From JAKFEW01 sp036675505 (GTDB lineage Bacteria; Cyanobacteriota; Sericytochromatia; S15B-MN24; JAQBPE01): a DNA stretch of 38,822 nt. Shown piece by piece: positions 32,630 through 38,822 of the stretch. Each line of letters starts with the position of its first letter. Within the stretch, counting starts at the first letter, position 1. A program made the position numbers and the translations under genes. The stretch spans positions 1 to 38,822 of the forward strand of contig JAKFEW010000094.1 in NCBI GenBank assembly GCA_036675505.1, in the 5' to 3' direction. The notes under the pieces were generated by a model. That model had not been told where the DNA came from. It did not search any database and worked only from the letters and a program-made list of their open reading frames with translations.

Positions 32630-33013
32630 ATGCGTCGTCCTCGCTTCGCCCTCGCCGTCCTCGCGGGCCTCATCCTGACCGTCCCCCTGGGCGGCTGCCC
32701 GCTGGACGTGGCGTCGCTCGGCGGGCCGCCCACGCTGTCGGGCGGCAAGTTCGGCAGCATCCGGACCAACGTGGACCCGGCCAAGACCTCGGTGAGCGTG
32801 GGCGAGACGCTGTCGCTCTGGGTCGACACCAACCTGCCGGCGAGCGGCCTGAGCTACAGCTGGTCGGCCACGGGGGGATCGCTGTCGTCGTTCAGCAGCC
32901 ACGTCGTGCAGTGGACCGCGGACGGCACGCCGGGCCAGCGGGTTCGCGTGACGTGCGTGCTGAGCAGCGGCGAGGACACCCGCCAGGCGGAGTACCTGTT
33001 CACGATCCGGTGA
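32630..33013 (+). CDS. Lipoprotein with one Ig-like/PKD-type domain
   Basis: The 127-aa product starts at ATG with GGAGGT seven bases upstream. The signal ends in the lipobox PLGGC (Cys at about 22). The mature part is a single beta-sandwich-like domain with SVSVGETLSLWVDT, YSWSATGGSL, WTADGTPGQRVRVTCVL and a final strand. Such domains are found in surface and cell-adhesion proteins. The gene stands alone and is divergent from the rpsF operon. Confidence 0.82.
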   Translation: MRRPRFALAVLAGLILTVPLGGCPLDVASLGGPPTLSGGKFGSIRTNVDPAKTSVSVGETLSLWVDTNLPASGLSYSWSATGGSLSSFSSHVVQWTADGTPGQRVRVTCVLSSGEDTRQAEYLFTIR

Positions 33014-33051
33014 GTCAGGGCATCCTCTGGGGCGAGCGAGGCAACCTTCGC

Positions 33052-33101
33052 TTCTGTACACAGAATTGTCAGCAAATCTGTGGTTCATCATCGGGTACAA
33101 T
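33052..33101 (+). promoter_or_regulatory. Toxin-antitoxin promoter with palindromic operator
   Basis: Three alternating half-sites are present: TTCTGT (33052-33057), ACAGAA (33060-33065) and TCTGTG (33077-33082). CACAGA...TCTGTG (33059-33082) also forms a longer palindrome with inner TTG/CAA. TACAAT at 33096-33101 is a -10 box, so the operator covers the -35 region. RHH antitoxins usually repress their own promoter this way. Confidence 0.55.
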
Positions 33102-33139
33102 GTCGTTACTGGGCCTGATGACGAGGCAGGAGGTGTTTC

Positions 33140-33391
33140 ATGGCCGTCGAGAAGGAGAAGTCGCCGTCCGTGCGGATCTCCCAGGCTGCCTTCGCCGCGC
33201 TGGAGCACCTGGCGAAGGTGACGGGCAAGAGCAAGGTCGCGCTGTTGGACGAAGCCCTGGCGGCGTACGAAGAGCGGTTGTTTTGGGCTGGCATGGACGC
33301 CGGGTACGAGCGACACGGTGATGCGATCAGGGCCGATATGACGGACGCCGACGGCTCGCTCGCGGATGGTCTCGCGGGCATTCCGGTCTGA
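33140..33391 (+). CDS. Ribbon-helix-helix antitoxin of a MazEF/PemIK-type pair
   Basis: The 83-aa product has AGGAGG before the ATG. The N-terminus (KSPSVRISQAAFAALEHLAKVTGKSKVALLDEALAAYEERLFW) is a strand followed by two helices, as in RHH/CopG-like DNA-binding antitoxins. The acidic C-terminus (ADMTDADGSLADGLAG) should wrap the toxin. Its stop overlaps the toxin start (TGATG), giving coupled translation. Confidence 0.8.
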   Translation: MAVEKEKSPSVRISQAAFAALEHLAKVTGKSKVALLDEALAAYEERLFWAGMDAGYERHGDAIRADMTDADGSLADGLAGIPV

Positions 33392-33744
33392 TGCCGCCGG
33401 TCGCACCCATCACCCGGGGCAGCATCTGGTGGTGCGACTTCGCGCCCGTCGCCGGGCGGGAGCAAAATGGCCGCCGCCCGGCGCTCGTCGTCTCGAGCGA
33501 CGGCCTGAACCGAGGCCGCTCTGGCCTGGTGATGGTCGCGATCATGACGGGGCAGGCGCCGAAAGTGCCCTCGCATGTCGCGGCGCCTGCCGCCGTCACT
33601 GGCTGTGAGCGGGATGGGACGGTGATGTGCGAGCACCTCCGCACGGTCAGCGTCGAACGCCTCGATGCGCGGCCAATCGGGCAAGCCGACCGCGCGATCA
33701 TGGCCGAGGTCGACGCCCGGCTTCGCCGCTTGCTCGCATTGTGA
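33391..33744 (+). CDS. MazF/PemK-type mRNA interferase toxin
   Basis: The 117-aa product matches the family: RGSIWWCDFAPVAGREQNGRRPALVVS (residues 9-35), MVAIMTGQ for the next strand, DGTVMCEHLRTVSVERL (conserved Arg-Thr), and a final helix AIMAEVDARLRRLL. MazF enzymes cut single-stranded mRNA at short sequences and stall growth when the antitoxin is lost. The length is normal and the key region appears intact. Confidence 0.9.
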   Translation: MPPVAPITRGSIWWCDFAPVAGREQNGRRPALVVSSDGLNRGRSGLVMVAIMTGQAPKVPSHVAAPAAVTGCERDGTVMCEHLRTVSVERLDARPIGQADRAIMAEVDARLRRLLAL

Positions 33745-33759
33745 TTGAGCCGGTGACGG

Positions 33760-34149
33760 TCAGGGCGCCTGCCGGAAAGCGATCACCGCCAGGCCGATCC
33801 AGGTGGCGAGCCAGGTCAACCCGCCCAGCGGGGTGATCGCGCCGAAGGCGCCGACGCCGGTCAGCACCAGGGTGTAGAGGCTGCCCGAGAAGAGCACGGT
33901 GCCCGCGAGCAGCCCGAGCGGCAGCGCGCGGCCCGGGGGCAGCAGGCCCGCGTGCATGGCCACCGCGACCATGATCAGCGCGAGCGCATGCCACATCTGG
34001 TACTGCGCGGCCGTGTGCCAGGCGTCGAGGCGCTCCGGCGCGAGCAGGCCGGCCGCCACGCGGCCTTTCAGGGCGTGGGCGCCGAAGGCCCCGCACGCCA
34101 CCGCCATCGCCGCGCTCGCGGCCCCGAGACCCAGCCAGATGCGTTCCAT
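33760..34149 (-). CDS. DUF423 family membrane protein
   Basis: The 129-aa protein has four membrane helices, the family opening GAASAAMAVACGAFGAHALK, the middle WHTAAQYQMWHALALI, and the end GAFGAITPLGGLTWLATWIGLAVIAF. The family (YgdD/YwdK type) is widespread and of unknown function. It converges on the toxin gene, 15 bases away. Confidence 0.9.
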   Translation of the reverse strand: MERIWLGLGAASAAMAVACGAFGAHALKGRVAAGLLAPERLDAWHTAAQYQMWHALALIMVAVAMHAGLLPPGRALPLGLLAGTVLFSGSLYTLVLTGVGAFGAITPLGGLTWLATWIGLAVIAFRQAP

Positions 34150-34214
34150 ACGCCGATCTTACAGCACGCCGCCCCGGCTGTCCCCTGGCCCGCCGGCGGG
34201 CGACCCCGGGGGGC

Positions 34215-36017
34215 TCAGCGCGCGATCCGGAAGACCGGGCCGCGGGGCGGGAAGGGCAAGGTGGCCCCGCCAGGCAGCAGGTAGGCGTGCTCGCGCCGCA
34301 CGCTGAGCCGATCGCAGGCGCCGTCGGTGATGATCAGGAGCGGGCCGTCCGGCGGGAAGTCCTTCGCGCGCTCGAGCAGGTCGACGCCGGGCTGCAGCAC
34401 CGTCCCGCCGCGGCCGCGCACGCGCACGCGGTCCATGATCGCCTCGGGCGGCATGTAGCCCTGGTCGTAGGGGTGGGCGTCGCAGAAGACCACGCGCGCG
34501 GCCGGCACCTCGCGGGCGAGGGCGTAGGCGGCGATCGCGCCGAGGCCCTTCGCGAGCGTGGAGCGGTCCATCGAGCCGCTGGTGTCGAGCAGCACGCCGA
34601 AGGTGCGGCCGGCGATCGCCTCCTCGCTGGGCGGCACCCAGCGCGCGAGCGGGATGTCCGGCACGGCCGCCTGACGCCGGCTCGGCCGCGCGAAGGTGCG
34701 CCGGCGCTCGGGCGGCGGGAAGAAGCGGTCGAACCAGCGCGCCAGCGCCACGTCCCAGGGGATCGGGCGCATGTCGAGGGCGCGGATCTCCTCGACGAGG
34801 CCCGCGGGCACGAGGCCGCGCCCGGCGCCCTGGTGGTAGGCCAGGCCCTGGCCCAGCGCCCGCCGGTAGAACTCGTCGAGCTCGAGGCCCTCGCCGCGCG
34901 CCCACCAGCCCGGCCGCGGGTCGAGGATGTCGCCGACGCCGCGCCCGGCGAAGGTCGCGAGCTTGCGGAGCGTCCTGAGATCGCCGGTGATGAGGTCGTA
35001 GAGCGACTCGGCCGACTCGGCTGCGAGCTCCGGGTCGTAGAGCGCGCCCACCGCCGGCATGACGCCTACGCCCATTTGCACGAGCCAGGCGTTGATCACG
35101 TAGTCGCAGGCCACGTTCCAGAGATAGGGGTCGCGGCCCTGGCGGCGCGCGTCGTGGCGCAGGCCGGCGTGCAGCAGCTCGTGGGCGATCACGAAGCGGT
35201 ACTCGGGCTCGCTGAGGCTGGCCGCCGGGTTGAGGTAAATCTCGCGGGCCTCGGGGCTCACCGCGGCGACCTGGACGTCGAGGTGCTGGCAGAGCACAGG
35301 ATCCTCGATGTACGTGAAGCCGGCCGCGAGGCCGCCGAGCAGCGGGTAGCTCGCGACCACCCAGTCGCGGGCCCGGCGCGCGGTGAGGCTCAGCTTCTCG
35401 TCGCCATACGGGCGCGGGGCGGCGCCCGCCGCGGCCTCGACGGCCGCCGTGACCGCCTGGGTCAAGCCATAGCCGAGCAGGTCCTGCCAGGTCTCCGCGC
35501 GGCCGCTCCAGACGCGGAAGGGCACGTCCGCCACCATGTCGCGCCGCGTCCCGGCCATGCCCACGCTGTGCAGCGCGGCCGGGATGCCCTGCTCGAGCAT
35601 GGTGGCGTAGAGCTTGTCCTCGCTCTGGGCGGCGATCGCCGGGCTGCCGTCGACGTCCGCCGGCGGCCGCCCGATTTTCAGCGACCCGAGGAACCGCGCG
35701 ACGTAGGCGCAGCAGGCCGCGTTCCACTCGGTGCCCTCGCGCCCGGCCGGGTCGAAGTGCCCGAAGCCGAGGTGCAGCAGCAGGTGCGCGATCACGTAGG
35801 CCCACTCCTCGGGCGTGGCGCGGCGCGTGGGGTGTGCCACGATCACGCCGCGCCGGTCCACCGTCGCCCAGGCGTCGCCCGCGAGCGGGAAGCGCTTGTC
35901 GCGCAGCACCGAGCAGGCCCCGTAGAGCGCGCCGAGCAGCGGGTGGCCGCGCACGATCGCGCAGCCGGCCTGGAAGGCCTCCTCGGCCGGATCGCGGGGC
36001 TGCCCCTTCTTGCCCAT
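34215..36017 (-). CDS. VWA protein with duplicated metallopeptidase-like (DUF2201-type) domain
   Basis: The 600-aa product pairs with the upstream MoxR ATPase. Residues about 25-110 and 225-310 are two copies of one domain: HPLLGAL / YPLLGGL, then VIAHLLLHLGFGH (His78, His82) and VIAHELLHAGLRH (His279, Glu280, His283), then WNAACCAYV / WNVACDYVI. The second keeps the zinc-peptidase HExxH; the first has Leu in place of the catalytic Glu. The C-terminal region (from about 470) is a VWA-like fold with MIDAS residues DTSGS (478-482) and TDG. MoxR/VWA pairs are thought to act as metal- or substrate-inserting chaperones; substrate unknown. Known single-copy relatives are shorter. Confidence 0.87.
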   Translation of the reverse strand: MGKKGQPRDPAEEAFQAGCAIVRGHPLLGALYGACSVLRDKRFPLAGDAWATVDRRGVIVAHPTRRATPEEWAYVIAHLLLHLGFGHFDPAGREGTEWNAACCAYVARFLGSLKIGRPPADVDGSPAIAAQSEDKLYATMLEQGIPAALHSVGMAGTRRDMVADVPFRVWSGRAETWQDLLGYGLTQAVTAAVEAAAGAAPRPYGDEKLSLTARRARDWVVASYPLLGGLAAGFTYIEDPVLCQHLDVQVAAVSPEAREIYLNPAASLSEPEYRFVIAHELLHAGLRHDARRQGRDPYLWNVACDYVINAWLVQMGVGVMPAVGALYDPELAAESAESLYDLITGDLRTLRKLATFAGRGVGDILDPRPGWWARGEGLELDEFYRRALGQGLAYHQGAGRGLVPAGLVEEIRALDMRPIPWDVALARWFDRFFPPPERRRTFARPSRRQAAVPDIPLARWVPPSEEAIAGRTFGVLLDTSGSMDRSTLAKGLGAIAAYALAREVPAARVVFCDAHPYDQGYMPPEAIMDRVRVRGRGGTVLQPGVDLLERAKDFPPDGPLLIITDGACDRLSVRREHAYLLPGGATLPFPPRGPVFRIAR

Positions 36018-36024
36018 CGCCGGC

Positions 36025-37092
36025 CTAGACGCCCGCTTCTTTGCGCTCGACCAGCCGCGGCAGGTCGCGCACGACCTCGACCAGCAGCCAGCCAGGCAGG
36101 CGCGAGCCGTCCTCGCCCTCGGCCACGACCATCTGCGCGATCTCGAGGCTGGTGGCGGTGAGGTCCTTGAGCAGGGCCTTCGCGCGGTGGGCGAGCTCCT
36201 TGTGCCCGGCCGTCACGGCGCTGCGCTCGGCGGGCAGCTCCTTCACGAGCTGGCCGCGGAAGCTCTGGGCCAGGAAGTACAACACGTCGCGCTCATCGGG
36301 CGCCGTGGGCCAGCCGGCATCGCCCTTGAGGATCGAAGCCAGCTTGTACTTGCTGCGCACCTGCTTCACGAAGGCCTTGAACTGGCCGGCGTGGGCCGGC
36401 GTGAGGCAGCCGTAGGCCAGCACCTCGAGCCAATCGTCGGTGAGCCTGGCACCGTACTCGTGCAGCGCGTCGCTCAGCATGTGCCAGGCGCGCGGCGTGG
36501 AGAACGGCTCCTCGTGCTTGGGTGGCTGGCTCCAGAGGTGGTCCGGCCGCAGCGCGATGTATTCGACCACCAGCGGGTGGATGCCGACCGTGCCCGCCCA
36601 GTCGAGCCACTCGCGCGGCGAGGCCTTGAGCTGCACGTGGACCAGCCGGTTCATCAGCGCCGACGACATCGGCCGCACGATCGCGGCGTCCTGCGCGCGG
36701 TTGCCGGCGCCCACGATCACCGAGCCCGGCGCCAGCTGGAACTCGCCCACGCGGCGCTCGAGGATCAGGCTGTAAAAGGCCTTCTGGACCTCGTGCGAGC
36801 TCGCGTTCAGCTCGTCGAGGAACAGGACGTAAGGTTCGTCGCGGGCGATGACGGTGGGCGGGCAGAAGCGGCTCTTGCCGTCCACGATCTGCGGCACGCC
36901 GATGAGGTCCTCGGGCGCGAGCTGGCTGCCGAGCAGCGACACGCAGGGCAGGCCGACGGCGTCCGCGAACTGGCGCACCAGCGCGGACTTGCCGATGCCG
37001 GGCGGGCCCCAGATGAACACGGGGCGGACGGGGGCGACCTGGAGGAGGAAGTCGAAGAGCTGGGACGGGGTGATCGAGCGGGCGACGGTCAT
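36025..37092 (-). CDS. MoxR-type AAA+ ATPase
   Basis: The 355-aa product has Walker A GPPGIGKS (about 29-36), Walker B VLFLDELN, sensor 1 VGAGNR and a conserved arginine-rich stretch SSALMNRLVHVQL. The C-terminal 150 residues form the helical lid. MoxR ATPases work with VWA proteins; the partner starts 8 bases downstream, so they form an operon. The ATG at 37092 has only a weak ribosome-binding site. A longer upstream frame covers the tldD promoter and is not used. Confidence 0.92.
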   Translation of the reverse strand: MTVARSITPSQLFDFLLQVAPVRPVFIWGPPGIGKSALVRQFADAVGLPCVSLLGSQLAPEDLIGVPQIVDGKSRFCPPTVIARDEPYVLFLDELNASSHEVQKAFYSLILERRVGEFQLAPGSVIVGAGNRAQDAAIVRPMSSALMNRLVHVQLKASPREWLDWAGTVGIHPLVVEYIALRPDHLWSQPPKHEEPFSTPRAWHMLSDALHEYGARLTDDWLEVLAYGCLTPAHAGQFKAFVKQVRSKYKLASILKGDAGWPTAPDERDVLYFLAQSFRGQLVKELPAERSAVTAGHKELAHRAKALLKDLTATSLEIAQMVVAEGEDGSRLPGWLLVEVVRDLPRLVERKEAGV

Positions 37093-37122
37093 GCCGGGTA
37101 CGTACCCCGCCGCGCCGGGCGA

Positions 37123-37151
37123 TCGGCAGCGTTCGGGGCAGGTGGTATGAT
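37123..37151 (+). promoter_or_regulatory. Promoter for tldD
   Basis: TCGGCA (37123-37128), a 17-base spacer and TATGAT (37146-37151) with an upstream TGG, giving an extended -10. Transcription would start near 37158, downstream of the three ATGs at 37147-37155, which supports the ATG at 37195 as the start. Confidence 0.55.
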
Positions 37152-37194
37152 GATGAATCAAGACCGTTCTCGTCCGAAATCGCCGGAGGCCGCC

Positions 37195-38607
37195 ATGAAG
37201 CAGATGACCCAGCGCAAGTTCTTCGAGCTCGACCAGAGCCTCGTCGAGCAGGTGCTCGACCGCGCCCTGAGCAACGGCGCGGACTTCGCCGAGATCTTCG
37301 CCGAGGACAAGACCTACGGCTCGATCCAGGTGCTCGACAGCAAGGTGAAGGAGTGCCTCTCCGGCCAGGACTACGGCGCCGGCGTGCGCGTGCTCTACGG
37401 CCACGAGGCGATCTACGCCTACACCAGCGACCTCAGCCTCGAAGGCCTGCTCACCGTGGCCGACCAGGTCGCCAAGGCCAAGGCCGCCGAGGGCCGCCAC
37501 CCGCGCGCGGCCTGGCAGCAGCCGGTCTGCCACGCGATGCACACCCTGCGGATCCACCCTGACGACGTGAGCAAGCAGGCCAAGGTGGCCGTGCTGCAGA
37601 AGGCCGACAAGGCCGCCCGGGCCCACTCCGCCGAGATCACGCAGGTCGACGTGGCGGTGGCCGAGGAGTTCCAGCGCGTCTTCATCGCGAACTCCGAGGG
37701 CCTGTGGCTCTCCGAGGATCGGCCCTACATCCGGATCATGATCAACGCGATCGCGAGCGCCAAGGGCGAGAAGCAGTCCGGCCGCGAAACCCCTGGCGCG
37801 CTGGCGGGCTGGGAGTTCATCGAGGAGCAGGACATCGAGGCGCTCGCGCGGTCCGCCGCGCAGACGGCCATCACGATGCTGCACGCGGGCTACGCGCCCT
37901 CGGGCAAGATGCCCGTGGTGATCGAGAGCGGCTTCGGCGGCGTGATCTTCCACGAGGCCTGTGGCCACCTGCTCGAGACCACCTCGGTCGCCAAGGGCGC
38001 GAGCATCTTCGCGGGCAAGCTCGGCGAGCAGATCGCCCACCCGAGCGTCACGGCGGTCGACGACGGCACGATGCCGGGCGAATGGGGCTCGCTCGCCATC
38101 GATGACGAGGGCCACCCGACCCAGCGCACCGTGCTGATCGAGAACGGGATCCTCAAGAGCTACATGGTCGACCGCGTCGGCGAGCGCAAGACGGGCTACC
38201 AGCGCACGGGCTCCGGCCGGCGCCAGAGCTACCGCTTCGCGCCCACGAGCCGCATGCGCAACACCTTCATCGCCGCGGGCCAGGACAAGGTCGAGGCGAT
38301 GATCGCCTCGGTGCCCTACGGCCTGTATGCCAAGAAGATGGGCGGCGGCTCGGTCTCGCCGGGCACGGGCGACTTCAACTTCGTGGTGCTCGAAGGCTAC
38401 ATGATCCGCGACGGCAAGATCGCGGAGCCTGTGCGCGGCGCCACGCTGATCGGCAATGGCGGGGACATCCTCCAGAAGATCGTGATGGTCGGCGACAACT
38501 TCTCGATGGCCGCGGGCCGCTGTGGCTCGATCTCGGGCACGATCCCGACGAACGTGGGGCAGCCGGCGATCAAGGTCAGCGAGATCGTGGTCGGCGGCCG
38601 GCAGTAG
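37195..38607 (+). CDS. tldD: Metalloprotease TldD
   Basis: The 470-aa product has the usual TldD length. The zinc motif HEACGH (HExxxH) lies near residue 258 after the GGVIF strand. The C-terminal half keeps the GSGRRQSYRFAPTSRMRNTFI and GGGSVSPGTGDFNF stretches typical of the family. GGAGG six bases before the ATG at 37195 fixes the start. TldD usually works with TldE (PmbA) as a heterodimer that degrades unfolded peptides and matures some peptide natural products. No tldE follows within the window; the next gene is a lipoprotein. Confidence 0.94.
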   Translation: MKQMTQRKFFELDQSLVEQVLDRALSNGADFAEIFAEDKTYGSIQVLDSKVKECLSGQDYGAGVRVLYGHEAIYAYTSDLSLEGLLTVADQVAKAKAAEGRHPRAAWQQPVCHAMHTLRIHPDDVSKQAKVAVLQKADKAARAHSAEITQVDVAVAEEFQRVFIANSEGLWLSEDRPYIRIMINAIASAKGEKQSGRETPGALAGWEFIEEQDIEALARSAAQTAITMLHAGYAPSGKMPVVIESGFGGVIFHEACGHLLETTSVAKGASIFAGKLGEQIAHPSVTAVDDGTMPGEWGSLAIDDEGHPTQRTVLIENGILKSYMVDRVGERKTGYQRTGSGRRQSYRFAPTSRMRNTFIAAGQDKVEAMIASVPYGLYAKKMGGGSVSPGTGDFNFVVLEGYMIRDGKIAEPVRGATLIGNGGDILQKIVMVGDNFSMAAGRCGSISGTIPTNVGQPAIKVSEIVVGGRQ

Positions 38608-38630
38608 CGCCAGGCGCCGGGCCCCGCGAC

Positions 38631-38822
38631 ATGCGCCGCCCGATCGGGTCGACGATCGCCCTGATCCTCGGCGTGGCCGCGCTCGCCTGCGCCCCGCCGC
38701 CCGGCGCCGGGGGGACCGAATCGGTGCTCGCGCCCCGGCGCGGGGCGGCCACCCAGGCCCCGGCGTCGCTCGCGCCGCTCCCGACCATCTCCGGCGCGCC
38801 TTCGTCGCCCCGGCCGCGGCCG
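38631..38822 (+). CDS. Lipoprotein, 3' end outside window
   Basis: The ATG at 38631 opens a frame that remains open to the last base (64 codons seen). It starts MRRPIGSTIALILGVAALAC; the lipobox AALAC puts the lipid on Cys20. Pro/Ala/Ser-rich sequence follows, resembling the tether of other lipoproteins in the window. The start is 23 bases after tldD and lacks a strong ribosome-binding site. No function can be assigned. Confidence 0.65.
   Translation, partial: MRRPIGSTIALILGVAALACAPPPGAGGTESVLAPRRGAATQAPASLAPLPTISGAPSSPRPRP

Overview
The window is a very GC-rich (about 70%), gene-dense bacterial chromosome segment with short intergenic gaps. No rRNA, tRNA, CRISPR array, insertion sequence or phage gene was seen. 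Lipoproteins, two outer-membrane barrel candidates and a type IV pilus motor point to a diderm, motile bacterium. The consecutive pilB, pilT and pilC genes, a SigF-like sigma factor beside them, a TTGAGWW heptanucleotide repeat island, an AMIN-domain protein and a modest excess of the octamer GCGATCGC hint at the cyanobacterial branch, perhaps a non-photosynthetic lineage such as Sericytochromatia. That placement is inference: Myxococcota-like or other deep lineages remain possible, and nothing photosynthetic is present.

Layout. (1) 1-2432: the end of a peptidoglycan-binding M15 peptidase with a polyproline linker, a small unknown protein, and an unknown Ala/Gly-rich protein with a run of 20 prolines. 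(2) 2567-10474: a transition-metal locus. It holds a ZIP transporter, an operon of outer-membrane barrel, ZnuA-like binding protein, two lipoproteins, ATPase and permease, then a His-rich duplicated protein and a NiCoT-like permease. (3) 10726-16268: an AMIN/repeat/barrel protein, an ABC exporter with two paralogous DUF3526-type permeases, and a Fur-family regulator (Zur-like) that could control part of the metal locus. (4) 16290-18912: two small unknown genes and a CPA2 antiporter with a TrkA-type domain. (5) 19012-31112, all minus strand: pheS, pheT, a roadblock/LC7 protein, pilB, pilT, an unknown Arg-rich protein, pilC, a sigma factor and a TPR protein. (6) 31260-32402: rpsF, ssb, rpsR. (7) 32630-38822: an Ig-like lipoprotein, a MazEF-type toxin-antitoxin pair, a DUF423 protein, a MoxR ATPase with a metallopeptidase-like/VWA protein, tldD, and a lipoprotein cut by the window end.

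The most notable points are these. PilB ends in an extra four-CxxC zinc ribbon. The VWA protein carries a tandem duplication of its HExxH domain, with the first copy degenerate. A heptamer repeat fills the pheS-pheT junction. Two otherwise unrelated proteins share an N-terminal NGxGRL motif followed by a Pro-rich stretch. Similar CAAT/ATTG inverted repeats lie over two metal-transport promoters, with a weaker TTGC-type repeat upstream of a third metal gene.
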